A stretch of 64,000 nt of DNA from a virus. Below are positions 8,565-15,567 of this stretch, piece by piece. The stretch covers positions 1 through 64,000 of IMG/VR virus record IMGVR_UViG_3300048928_000482; one strand, given 5' to 3'. The position numbers and the translations under genes were made by a program. A model generated the notes under the pieces. The model ran no database searches, was not told the origin of the DNA, and worked only from the letters and a program-made list of their open reading frames with translations. Positions within the stretch are counted from its first letter, which is position 1, and each line of letters begins with the position of its first letter.

Positions 8565-9022
8565 GCACGAAGCCGCCGCACAGGAGCGACGGGAGCCTCG
8601 GCCGCGGGGGCCGTCGGCTCAACACGCCGCGCGGCCACCTCGTCGACAGCGACCTTCCAGCCCATCTCAGCCAGCCCAGCCGTCGTCATTCCGATCTGGT
8701 CAGCGAACCGGTGAAGCTGCGCCATGAGCGAGGCGGGGGCGTCCGGGTCCTCACACCGCACCGACGTCCGCACCCACATCGCCACCGTCCGAGCCCGCCA
8801 AGCCTCAGACGGCATCGACCACGCACACGCCTGGGGCGTCCGCCACGCCGTCTCCCACACCTCGAGCTCACGCTTCGAGGCTCCAGGGATGGGGAAGTCA
8901 GGGATCTCACCCGCGTAGCCCTCAGCCGGGAGTGCCGTCAGCTTGAAGCCACGCGCCTCGGAGCGACCGGAGTCCGGATCGGCCGGGGGACCAGAACGGT
9001 TGCGAGCGCCACCACGAGTCAT
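8561..9022 (-). CDS. Terminase small subunit
   Basis: A 153-residue protein expected to bind the packaging site on viral DNA and hand it to the large subunit. The glycine/arginine-rich N-terminus (MTRGGARNRSGPPADP), the central IPDFPIPGASKRELEVWE block and the helical WRTPQACAWS region are typical for actinophage small terminases. It lies immediately upstream of terL with a 4-nt overlap. GAGGAG lies about 10 nt upstream of the ATG. Confidence 0.85.
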   Translation of the reverse strand: MTRGGARNRSGPPADPDSGRSEARGFKLTALPAEGYAGEIPDFPIPGASKRELEVWETAWRTPQACAWSMPSEAWRARTVAMWVRTSVRCEDPDAPASLMAQLHRFADQIGMTTAGLAEMGWKVAVDEVAARRVEPTAPAAEAPVAPVRRLRA

Positions 9023-9217
9023 CGGTCATCACTCCTCGCCGGCATCGCGCCGACACGGGGTCGGACCGGGCATCGCGCCAGGTCCAGCAGGTCATGCACA
9101 GGTCAAGGGCCGGGAGGTCTGAACCCTCCGCGGGGTACAGCGCCCTCCCCGGCGGTCCGCTAGGTGTGGGCTCCGGTGGCCTCCCCTGGGTGGATCGCGT
9201 CGCATCCTTGACGTTTC

Positions 9218-9235
9218 CTTGACTTTTGAGTCAAG
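9218..9235 (-). terminator. Short hairpin at the HNH gene stop codon
   Basis: CTTGACT (9218-9224) and AGTCAAG (9229-9235) form a 7-bp stem with a 4-nt loop that overlaps the HNH stop codon. CCTTGAC occurs again at 9206-9212. It may be a weak terminator or a protein-binding site between the early operon and the terminase genes. The rest of 9023-9230 shows no gene that I can support. Confidence 0.35.
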
Positions 9236-9584
9236 TCTGAGTCATGCGTCCGCGTCGTCCGCCGTCGCTGCGGTTGCACCGCGTGCACTGTGGCCCGCGG
9301 TAGGAGCGTCGGTCGTCGGTGTGCCCGAGGTCCCATGCGTTGCCGGTCAGCCGCAGTCCGCATGTGCAGCAACACACGACCGCGCCTGAGTCGATGGTCG
9401 CTTGCCATCGTGCCCGGAGCTGGTCGTGTGTGGTGTCGTATCCGCGCGCCTGCCTGGTGCCACGTCGCTGCTCGTAGGCGCGTGCGTGCCTGGTGCAGTA
9501 CCGCTCGCCACCCGTGAGGATCGTTGGGCAGGCTCGCGGGCGTCCGTCGACCTCGTCGCGGCCGGGGCATCTACGTCCGGCCAT
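9231..9584 (-). CDS. HNH endonuclease
   Basis: A 117-residue HNH nuclease. The C-terminal core (CCCTCGLRLTG, then WDLGHTDDRRSYRGPQCTRC and NRSDG) contains the zinc knuckles and the H-N-H residues. An N-terminal Cys cluster (RRCPG, RACPT, RYCTRHARAYEQ) forms a second likely zinc site. HNH proteins next to terminase genes commonly assist cleavage of packaging sites in siphophages. The ATG at 9584 was chosen because the frame further upstream lacks a ribosome site and family character. Confidence 0.8.
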   Translation of the reverse strand: MAGRRCPGRDEVDGRPRACPTILTGGERYCTRHARAYEQRRGTRQARGYDTTHDQLRARWQATIDSGAVVCCCTCGLRLTGNAWDLGHTDDRRSYRGPQCTRCNRSDGGRRGRMTQT

Positions 9585-9770
9585 CGTCTGCCCCCGCTCC
9601 GTGTCCGGCTCGCCCCGCATGCCCGCCAAGGCTTCGCCGAGGGACCAGGGACACGGGCGGGGTGTTCGTGTCGGGGGAGTGTGCTCGACCCCGGACATGC
9701 ATCAGGCCGGTCGTCGCGTGGACTGGCCGGCCTGTTTGTGGGGTGCGTGCACCACCATCGAGTTCGGACG

Positions 9771-9986
9771 TTACACGGGTGTCAAGTTGCTGGCAAGGCG
9801 TCGTGCGGCGCGTCGTCGGAGGATGGTGTCGGTGACGTCGTCGAGGTCGTAGGCGGCGTGGTGCCCGACCTTGATGCGTCGCCAGCCGTCGCGGTGGGCG
9901 ATGGTGCGGATGGCGGACGACGAGGGGATGGGCTCGCCTTCCGAGGTGAACGCGGTGATGACGTCGCGCGCGAGCAGCCAGGTCAC
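9771..9986 (-). CDS. Small putative DNA-binding protein
   Basis: A 71-residue basic protein starting with a GTG that overlaps the preceding stop (GTGA). The central part, SSAIRTIAHRDGWRRIKVG followed by YDLDDVTDTI, resembles a winged-helix or MerR-like DNA-binding segment. It ends the long early operon, so it may influence the early/late transition; this is speculation from position. Confidence 0.55.
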   Translation of the reverse strand: MTWLLARDVITAFTSEGEPIPSSSAIRTIAHRDGWRRIKVGHHAAYDLDDVTDTILRRRAARRLASNLTPV

Positions 9987-10336
9987 GCCTGCCACTCCGC
10001 GCGGTAGTCCGGGTGGTCGGCGTAGGGCAGCGCTAGCACCATGACGACCCCCGGGTAGTCGTTCTTGGCGCTCATCTGGGCGCGGGTCTGGCTGGATCCC
10101 CACTCGCTCTCGATGCGCTCGTGGTCACCCCACGCGGCTTCGATGGCGAGTCGCTTCGCCTCGCACTCGGCCAGGACACGGGTCGGCCCCCATGCTTCGA
10201 CGTGGCTCCGGGAGGGCTCGCCGATCTCAGCCCAGTCCTCTTCGTGCCACGTCATGACAGGGTCTGTCAGGCAGAGGTTCGCGCGGGATTCGTCCTCGGC
10301 GATGCGGGCAAGGAGGAAGTCGGTCAGCGTGGTCAT
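9983..10336 (-). CDS. DUF6221-like phage protein
   Basis: A 117-residue protein starting MTTLTDFLLARIAEDE, with a helix containing RVLAECEAKRLAIEAAWG and a C-terminal LALPYADHPDYRAEW. This layout is typical of DUF6221 proteins, which are common and uncharacterised in actinobacteria and their phages. The start overlaps the preceding stop (ATGA); upstream codons in the same frame belong to the neighbouring gene read in another frame. Confidence 0.7.
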   Translation of the reverse strand: MTTLTDFLLARIAEDESRANLCLTDPVMTWHEEDWAEIGEPSRSHVEAWGPTRVLAECEAKRLAIEAAWGDHERIESEWGSSQTRAQMSAKNDYPGVVMVLALPYADHPDYRAEWQA

Positions 10337-11013
10337 GCCCCAATCCTCTCGCTCCTGTGCCTCACGCGTCCGCCGTACAGCAGCGCGTCCATGTCCCGGT
10401 CGCGTGTGGGGTCGTGTCGTTGTGCGCGCTGCCATTCGAGCGGCGTCATCCGGTGCTGGGGGTTCTTGGAGCACACGAGGTCGCCGATGGTCTCGGACGG
10501 TTCGAGGACGGTGGTGTACTCGCCGGTGCACACGATGCGCTCGCCGAGGTCGCTGGTGCCGTAGTCGAGGCAGGGTGTGCCGAGTCGGATCTTGCGGCGA
10601 CCGGATGGGCGTGCGGTGTTGAGCGCGAGCTTCGCGAGCCTCTTGGCGTCGTCGGCTGTGGCTTCCCGGATGCCCTCGTCGGCGTGCTCGGTGAAGTGCC
10701 CGACGCGGTTGGTGGCGATGTCGCTCAGGATGTCTGCGGTCCGGTCGCTCGCGGGCATCCATTCGGTCTCGTCGATGAGTACGCGGGCGAGGAAGTGCAC
10801 CCAGGCGTCGATCTCGGCGATGACGTCGATGGTGTGCTCGTTGACGGGGCTGGGTGCGGCGGGGCGCTTGGTTCGCTTCCCGCCGGAGTTGCCGTCCGTG
10901 GAGCCCCCGCCGCGTCGGACGCCGGCCTGCAACTCGGGCATGAGGTCGGCGATGTCGCGCATGTGCCGCTGGACGGTGAGTGCGTCGTGCTGCTCGCGCT
11001 GGTCGGCGGTCAC
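10333..11013 (-). CDS. Hypothetical phage protein
   Basis: A 226-residue soluble protein, GTG start with a GTGA overlap. A basic low-complexity linker (GGGSTDGNSGGKRTKRP, about 36-51) separates an N-terminal helix from a helical middle and a C-terminal part with two cysteines. I do not recognise it. Proteins of this kind lie in early operons of actinophages next to DUF6221-like genes. Confidence 0.6.
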   Translation of the reverse strand: MTADQREQHDALTVQRHMRDIADLMPELQAGVRRGGGSTDGNSGGKRTKRPAAPSPVNEHTIDVIAEIDAWVHFLARVLIDETEWMPASDRTADILSDIATNRVGHFTEHADEGIREATADDAKRLAKLALNTARPSGRRKIRLGTPCLDYGTSDLGERIVCTGEYTTVLEPSETIGDLVCSKNPQHRMTPLEWQRAQRHDPTRDRDMDALLYGGRVRHRSERIGA

Positions 11014-11216
11014 GCGAGGTTGCCGTTCTGCTGATCGATCCAGTCCTGTGCGATGCGCTCACGGCGTTCGAGGACCCGGGCGTCGTTTGATCCCTGAGCC
11101 ATCCGGTCGACGGCTCCGGCCCAGCGGTTCACGTACGTGCCGTCGGACTCCTGCCAGACCGAGATGCCGTCGTAAACCTCGGGCAAGACGATCCCGAGGC
11201 GCTCCCGGGCGGTCAC
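11010..11216 (-). CDS. Small hypothetical phage protein
   Basis: A 68-residue protein starting VTARERLGIVLPEVYDG, with a helical, charged C-terminal half (RVLERRERIAQDWIDQQNG). The GTG overlaps the stop of the 47-residue upstream gene (GTGA), and its own stop overlaps the next start. The function is unknown. Confidence 0.55.
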   Translation of the reverse strand: MTARERLGIVLPEVYDGISVWQESDGTYVNRWAGAVDRMAQGSNDARVLERRERIAQDWIDQQNGNLA

Positions 11217-11356
11217 CGCGTGCTCGCGTTCGTCGTGACGCTGTACGTCGTCACGGGCTGCGCGACGTGCGTGACAGTCCAGTCGTCGTGGTACCAGGAC
11301 GAGTAGCCCATGCGGTGGATCGACCGTCCGCAGGCGGTGCACGTGCCGATCTTCAC
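11213..11356 (-). CDS. 47-residue zinc-ribbon-like miniprotein
   Basis: A short reading frame starting with GTG (MKIGTCTACGRSIHRMG) preceded by GAGGGAGAA at proper spacing. The CTACGRSIH segment gives Cys, Cys and His for a possible metal site, with YHDDW following. Its stop overlaps the next gene start, and its start overlaps the stop of a 14-codon frame at 11353-11397, continuing the coupling pattern of this operon. A DNA- or RNA-binding or anti-host role is possible but unsupported. Confidence 0.5.
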   Translation of the reverse strand: MKIGTCTACGRSIHRMGYSSWYHDDWTVTHVAQPVTTYSVTTNASTR

Positions 11357-11393
11357 GGCTTCTCCCTCTCGACGCTGGCGGGTACGTCGGGCG

Positions 11394-11600
11394 TCATCCT
11401 ATCGCACCCCTACAACTCTCGGCGTCGTCTTCCCGCGTGTCGTCACCCTCGTGTCCCCTGTGGATTGTGGATAACCCACAACCCAAGTCCACCGTGACGA
11501 CGTTCCCACGCCTCTCCCACGACACGGGCACCCCCGCAGCCCGGGCGACGTCGACCACGCGTCGACGCCACCCGGGTGCAGTGGGCAGGGTGAGGGTCAC
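11394..11600 (-). CDS. Small hypothetical phage protein
   Basis: A 68-residue protein with a GTG start overlapping the previous stop (GTGA). It begins VTLTLPTAPGWRRRVVDVAR, followed by a beta-like VPVSWERRGNVVTVDLGCG. The C-terminus is acidic. It resembles short uncharacterised actinophage proteins; no motif identifies its role. Confidence 0.5.
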   Translation of the reverse strand: MTLTLPTAPGWRRRVVDVARAAGVPVSWERRGNVVTVDLGCGLSTIHRGHEGDDTREDDAESCRGAIG

Positions 11601-11785
11601 CGGGCGTCGTCCCGGATGACGGCCACGGTGCGCGTCGTCCAGAGCCACGTCCATGCGGCGACGATCCTCGCGACGGTGAGGTAGCGGCCGTCGTAGGCCA
11701 GCCGGCCGAGCAGCGGCTTGACGGGCGAGTACACGTACACGCTGTAGCGCGCCGGTCGGTGACCCCACGTGTGCATGCGCCTCAT
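11597..11785 (-). CDS. Small basic hypothetical protein
   Basis: A 62-residue basic protein with a tyrosine-rich centre (RYSVYVYSPVKPLLGRL) and one moderately hydrophobic C-terminal stretch (VARIVAAWTWLWTTRTVAVI) that could be a membrane segment. It overlaps both neighbours by 4 nt. The function is unknown. Confidence 0.5.
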   Translation of the reverse strand: MRRMHTWGHRPARYSVYVYSPVKPLLGRLAYDGRYLTVARIVAAWTWLWTTRTVAVIRDDAR

Positions 11786-12129
11786 GCTCCCCGCCCCTCT
11801 CCCGGCCCCTCAGCCGTCCCCGCGTCCACTGACCCGCATCGACCCGTCTCAGGCGCTCCACGGGCCGCCTGCGCGTCCTGGCGGGGTGATGCGCCCACCC
11901 CGAGTGCGACCCGGATGACGTCCGGGTGCACCCCGCGAGCCCGCGCGAGGTCCAGCACCCCGGCGTCGAGCCGCCGGAGGGCGTCGTCCCGCTCGACCCG
12001 GGCCTCCTCGACCTCGGCCGTCAGGAGCAAGACCTGCTGCTCCCGGACGGCGAGCTGGGCGCGCACCGACGGGACCATCCCGAGGACCCGGCGGCAGTAC
12101 GACAGGGCCGCGTCCCGCTCGGCGCTCAT
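11782..12129 (-). CDS. Coiled-coil hypothetical protein
   Basis: A 115-residue protein. The N-terminal two thirds (from AALSYCRRVLGMVPS to the ALRRLDAGVLDLARARG region) is strongly helical and probably a coiled coil; the tail is Gly/Ala-rich. The ATG overlaps the upstream stop (ATGA). It is typical of small early phage proteins with no assigned function. Confidence 0.5.
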   Translation of the reverse strand: MSAERDAALSYCRRVLGMVPSVRAQLAVREQQVLLLTAEVEEARVERDDALRRLDAGVLDLARARGVHPDVIRVALGVGASPRQDAQAARGAPETGRCGSVDAGTAEGPGEGRGA

Positions 12130-12488
12130 GGCGTCTCCCCGGCGGCGATGCGTGCAGCGCGGGCACGGAGCCAGACCGCCGCGCGCTGGGCCATCCCGAG
12201 GATGAGCGCGGTCCGGTCGACCCCCTTGGGCATGTCGTCGGCCCAGCCTCCGTACTGCCACGCCTCGGCCGCGTCCCGGAGCATCTTCGCGTCGTGCTCG
12301 GCCGTGGCGAGCAGCCCGGCAGCAGCGAGCATGTCGGCCTGGTGCTGGGGGTGGCTGTACTCGATCCGCTGGCCGCACTGGCAGTAGCCGTACCCGCCCG
12401 GCTGCTCCCGCGTGGCGTCCTTCCAGCGGGCGTAGCGGTGACCTCCGAGCACCTCGGCGGCGGTCGGCTTCGGCTGGGCGTCAGGCAT
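12126..12488 (-). CDS. Hypothetical phage protein with Cys/His motif
   Basis: A 120-residue protein with a compact metal-binding-like motif CQCGQRIEYSHPQHQADML (about 36-54) and a helical C-terminal half. Similar Cys-x-Cys-Gly plus His-x-x-His motifs occur in the neighbouring 156-residue protein (CRCGQRI ... SWRTHQAEQ), so the two may be related. It overlaps the next upstream gene by 8 nt. Confidence 0.55.
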   Translation of the reverse strand: MPDAQPKPTAAEVLGGHRYARWKDATREQPGGYGYCQCGQRIEYSHPQHQADMLAAAGLLATAEHDAKMLRDAAEAWQYGGWADDMPKGVDRTALILGMAQRAAVWLRARAARIAAGETP

Positions 12489-12687
12489 CGGTTCGGTGTC
12501 CTCTCCGCTCGGCGTAGTCCCACAGGACGACGCCCGTGTACTCGGAGTCCTCGAAGTTCCCCGGCCGCGTGCACCCTGCGCACGCCTCGACGGTCGTCGT
12601 GGGGCAGTCGACGTCGTGGTCGCACTCGCCGTACAGGCACTCCCACGAGACGACCTCCTCGGTCACCTTCGTGTGCTCAGTCGCCAT
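12481..12687 (-). CDS. Small cysteine-rich protein
   Basis: A 68-residue acidic protein with five cysteines (WECLYGECDHDVDCP and EACAGCTRPG), probably zinc-binding. GGAGGAGA precedes the ATG. It overlaps the neighbouring genes by 11 nt and 8 nt. The function is unknown. Confidence 0.55.
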   Translation of the reverse strand: MATEHTKVTEEVVSWECLYGECDHDVDCPTTTVEACAGCTRPGNFEDSEYTGVVLWDYAERRGHRTDA

Positions 12688-12898
12688 CAGGGGTCTCCTC
12701 CCATGTCGAGCGACTCGGGTCGTAGTCGTCGCCCCGGCGGGTCCGCTCGGCCTCGTCAACGGCGGCGAGCGCCGCTCGGGCCTGAGCGCACGCGGCGTGC
12801 ACCAGGGCGCCCTCAGCGTCCGTGGCGTACTGCGCGCGGTCGAGGTGCCAGAGCGCCCACCCGTAGTTGCTGGTGCGGCTCGTCGGCTCAGCCATCAC
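12677..12898 (-). CDS. Small helical hypothetical protein
   Basis: A 73-residue protein starting MMAEPTSRTSNYGWALWHLD, helical and acidic at its end. The start overlaps the previous stop (ATGA). It resembles uncharacterised short actinophage proteins containing a GWALWHLDRAQ-type helix. Confidence 0.5.
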   Translation of the reverse strand: MMAEPTSRTSNYGWALWHLDRAQYATDAEGALVHAACAQARAALAAVDEAERTRRGDDYDPSRSTWEETPDGD

Positions 12899-13365
12899 CC
12901 CTCACCTCCCTCGTCCGTGACCTCGACCCACGGGCCGACCGTGCGGCGCATGACCGGCTGGCCGGCAGCCCAGTCCTTGGCGTTCTGGCGGGCGTTCGGG
13001 TCGAGGGACTCGGCGAAGATCGTCCAGTCGCCGTCGTCCTCCTCTACGCCCCACTCGACCCCTGCCTTCATGTCCGGCTCCTTGGCAGTCGCGCCGCAGC
13101 GAATGCACGTCTGCGGATCATCGGGGTCGTTTGGGAAGGCATGGCGCGTGCACTCGACCTCGCCGTCACCCACCCCGAGGGCGGCGACCTGCTCGGCCTG
13201 GTGGGTGCGCCAGGACGCCCTCGGGGCCGCCAGGCCTGATCCTCCGATGCGCTGACCGCACCGGCAGTAGTAGCCCATCGGCACACCTCGCCCGGACTCG
13301 ACCCACTGGAACGTCCCGCACCTCCGCAGCACCTCCGCGATCTGCTCCACGGACGGGGCGGTCAC
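12895..13365 (-). CDS. Zinc-ribbon-containing hypothetical protein
   Basis: A 156-residue protein with two Cys clusters: CRCGQRI with a following HQAEQ, and ECTRHA ... CIRCGATAKEPD. The GTG start overlaps the upstream stop (GTGA). It shares the CxCGQRI/HQ element with the 120-residue protein at 12126-12488, suggesting duplication. The role is unknown; nucleic-acid contact is plausible. Confidence 0.55.
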   Translation of the reverse strand: MTAPSVEQIAEVLRRCGTFQWVESGRGVPMGYYCRCGQRIGGSGLAAPRASWRTHQAEQVAALGVGDGEVECTRHAFPNDPDDPQTCIRCGATAKEPDMKAGVEWGVEEDDGDWTIFAESLDPNARQNAKDWAAGQPVMRRTVGPWVEVTDEGGEG

Positions 13366-14210
13366 GGGGTCACCCCCGGCAGCGCGCGCAGGTCGCGGAT
13401 GAGACGCCACCCGTCCTCCGGCTCGATCCCTAGCGGGTCGTCGCCGTCCTGGGCGTAACGGTCCACCACCTCGCGCACCTGCTCGGCGGTCACGGTCGGT
13501 GCGGCACCCCGGGCGGCGAGGGTGAACCCAGCGGCCAGGATGTCGTCCACCACGGTCGCCGTGATCGACTGCCCGTCCGGCGGGTCCGCCTCCTCGATCA
13601 CCCGCAGCAGCGCCTCCCGGTCCGCCGCCTCCCCGGCACGGGCAGCGGCGGAGGGCAGGAGCAGCGCCATGACGCGCTCCACAGCCTCCCGGTCAGCGCA
13701 GCCGCCCCACGGCTCGTCACGGCCGGTGATCGCCTGCCACACCTGCTCGTAGGTCGGCCCGGCGTACCGCGCCTCCCCAGCACGGGCAGCGGCGGAGTCC
13801 AGCACCAGCCGAACCTGCGCCCGGAAGTGGCCGCGCCGTTCCTCGCGCTCAGCCTCGTCCCACGCTGGCGTCTGCTCAGGGCTGGCCCACAGCGCTCCGG
13901 CCCCCGTGGCCTCCGCGAGAGCCCGTGCGGCCCGCTCCACGGCGTCGGCGGTCGGGGCCGGCTGCGGGGCGTCCGGGCGGAACAGGACCGTCAGGGGGCC
14001 AAGGAACGCGGTCATCTGAGCCGACTGTGTGACGGAGAAGCGGCTGTTGTCAGGCCCCCACCAGTCGGTGTCGGTCTTGGTCCACGCCCAGAGGTTCATG
14101 TACGGCGGGGCGGTGATGCTGCCCCGAGTGCGCTTCGGCAGGTCGCGACTCTGCACGACGCTCCCGACGGGCAGCGCGTCGAGCTCAGACGCCGTCTTGA
14201 TCTCGGTCAT
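13362..14210 (-). CDS. Hypothetical phage protein with repeated helical segments
   Basis: A 282-residue protein. The N-terminal domain (TEIKTASELDALPVGSVVQ, then NLWAWTKTDTDWWGP) looks like a small beta domain often encoded in actinophage early regions. The remainder is a series of helices including two near-repeats of SAAARAGEA (about residues 139-147 and 187-195). There is no catalytic motif. It lies directly downstream of the HNH gene with a 2-nt gap. Confidence 0.6.
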   Translation of the reverse strand: MTEIKTASELDALPVGSVVQSRDLPKRTRGSITAPPYMNLWAWTKTDTDWWGPDNSRFSVTQSAQMTAFLGPLTVLFRPDAPQPAPTADAVERAARALAEATGAGALWASPEQTPAWDEAEREERRGHFRAQVRLVLDSAAARAGEARYAGPTYEQVWQAITGRDEPWGGCADREAVERVMALLLPSAAARAGEAADREALLRVIEEADPPDGQSITATVVDDILAAGFTLAARGAAPTVTAEQVREVVDRYAQDGDDPLGIEPEDGWRLIRDLRALPGVTP

Positions 14211-14212
14211 GG

Positions 14213-14863
14213 TCAGGCCGCCTTTGCGTTCGTGTGGTTGGTGCAGAGCCCGTCCGGGCTCGCGGTCATGAGTTGGCAGCGGGATCCACTGCGCTTCGCG
14301 TTACCCGAGCACTGCTGTGCGTCTCGCTCGGCACGCTGGCGGGCGAGGATCGCTGCCCACTTCGCCCGGGTGCAGATCCAGCACGATCGCCGGCCATCAC
14401 CCACGACCCGGGTGTTCTCGGGCGTGAACGGGTGCCCCTTGGAGCACTTGGTCTTGCGGGAGTTGAGGGCGGAAGGCCCGATGCCTCGACGCGTGTTCTC
14501 GCCGTCAGTGACCGGCTCGAGGTGGTCCGGGCGCACGCAGTGCCGGACGCGGCACACGTGGTCGAGGACGAGCCCGTCCGGGATGGGGCCGTTGACCGCT
14601 TCCCAGGACACGCGGTGTGCGCGCTTGGTGACGCCTCGCTTCGGGGCGAACGCGCCGTAGCCGTAGCCGGTGATGTAGCCGGTCCACAGCCAGCACGTAG
14701 GCGTGCGGTCCACGTTCGCCCAGAACGAGGTCATCGGGTCGCGGGGCTGTCGCGCCGGGAGGGAGCCGCGCCGCTGGGCTGCCTTGTAGTGCGCGTTGCA
14801 GAGCCCGCGGGCCTGGACGGTGCGCTCGCACCCGTCCATGGTGCAGATTCGGGTAGCCTCCAT
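14213..14863 (-). CDS. HNH endonuclease (homing-type)
   Basis: A 216-residue HNH_3-type nuclease. An N-terminal zinc-finger-like stretch (CTMDGCERTVQARGLCNAHY) precedes the core HRVSWEAVNGPIPDGLVLDH and CVRPDHLEPVT, which carry the catalytic His-Asn-His pattern. A further Cys motif follows (CSKGHPFTPEN, RRSCWICTR). The ATG at 14863 has GAGAGGGGGC just upstream; the frame can be extended to 14986 but that would read through a stem-loop. Free-standing HNH genes of this type are often mobile. Confidence 0.85.
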   Translation of the reverse strand: MEATRICTMDGCERTVQARGLCNAHYKAAQRRGSLPARQPRDPMTSFWANVDRTPTCWLWTGYITGYGYGAFAPKRGVTKRAHRVSWEAVNGPIPDGLVLDHVCRVRHCVRPDHLEPVTDGENTRRGIGPSALNSRKTKCSKGHPFTPENTRVVGDGRRSCWICTRAKWAAILARQRAERDAQQCSGNAKRSGSRCQLMTASPDGLCTNHTNAKAA

Positions 14864-14901
14864 GGCTAGCCCCCTCTCGCCGAGATCGAGATGGTGGGTC
14901 A

Positions 14902-14936
14902 GGCCCCGCGGAGTGTTACCAGCACTCTTCGGGGCC
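14902..14936 (-). promoter_or_regulatory. Stem-loop upstream of the HNH gene
   Basis: A two-part inverted repeat: GGCCCCG (14902-14908) pairs with CGGGGCC (14930-14936), and GAGTG (14911-14915) with CACTC (14923-14927), separated by 2-nt internal bulges. It fills the only sizeable gap (14864-14985) in this stretch of the operon and sits about 40 nt before the HNH start. It could attenuate or insulate HNH expression, or mark the edge of an inserted gene. Confidence 0.5.
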
Positions 14937-14985
14937 GCTTCGATTCTACCCCCTGATGTCCGCGGAATCACGGTGATCTGCGGCA

Positions 14986-15567
14986 TCACGTCTCCTTGGT
15001 GGTGATGGGTGTGGTCGTGGTGCCAGTGGTGATGGGTGCGGGGCGCGGGATCGGCGTGCCGTAGTCTCCGAATCGCTCTTCGGGCCACTCGTCCCACGCG
15101 CAGGTGCCGCACAGGCGACGGCGGTCGTCGGGGCGGCGAGGGTTGAACGTGAACCCTCCCTGTCGGATCGCGAGGAGAAGCGACCGCGGATGCGTGCTGG
15201 TCGCCCCGCACTTCTCGCACCGGACGGTGGGTGGGGTCATGGACGTGATGCCACGCACCCAACCGCCGCGCGGCGGCTCGTCAGGGACGGCCGCGGGCAA
15301 CCTGTAACCGAGAGTTACGAGTTCGCCCTCGGCGTGGTGGCTGCACATGTCCTCGTCGGCCTGCTCGCGTGTGCCGCGGGATGGTGCGCCGTCGTAGGCA
15401 GCCCGCCAGGACTCGGGGTGCAGGACGAACCTCGATCCGGAGGGGATGACGTCGGCGTAGATGTGCACGCGCCGGCAGCGGGGGCAGGCCTCGCGGGTCG
15501 TGCGTGCGGGCTTGGTCTCGTCCTCGGCGAGGAGGTCGTAGATGTCCGGCTGGGTGTGGGCGGTCAT
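14986..15567 (-). CDS. Zinc-ribbon hypothetical protein
   Basis: A 193-residue protein with several Cys pairs: CPRCRRVHIY (about 29-38), a MCSHH element, CEKCGAT and CGTCAWDEWPEE. The pattern suggests two zinc ribbons. It begins with an ATGA overlap on the DnaB gene stop. Similar proteins accompany replication genes in actinophages. No enzymatic motif is seen. Confidence 0.6.
   Translation of the reverse strand: MTAHTQPDIYDLLAEDETKPARTTREACPRCRRVHIYADVIPSGSRFVLHPESWRAAYDGAPSRGTREQADEDMCSHHAEGELVTLGYRLPAAVPDEPPRGGWVRGITSMTPPTVRCEKCGATSTHPRSLLLAIRQGGFTFNPRRPDDRRRLCGTCAWDEWPEERFGDYGTPIPRPAPITTGTTTTPITTKET

Noticed and set aside
9080-9160. tRNA-like T-arm (GGAGGGTTCAGACCTCC on the minus strand).
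   Set aside because: The T-loop lacks the conserved A58 position, and no D-arm, anticodon arm or acceptor stem can be drawn around it.
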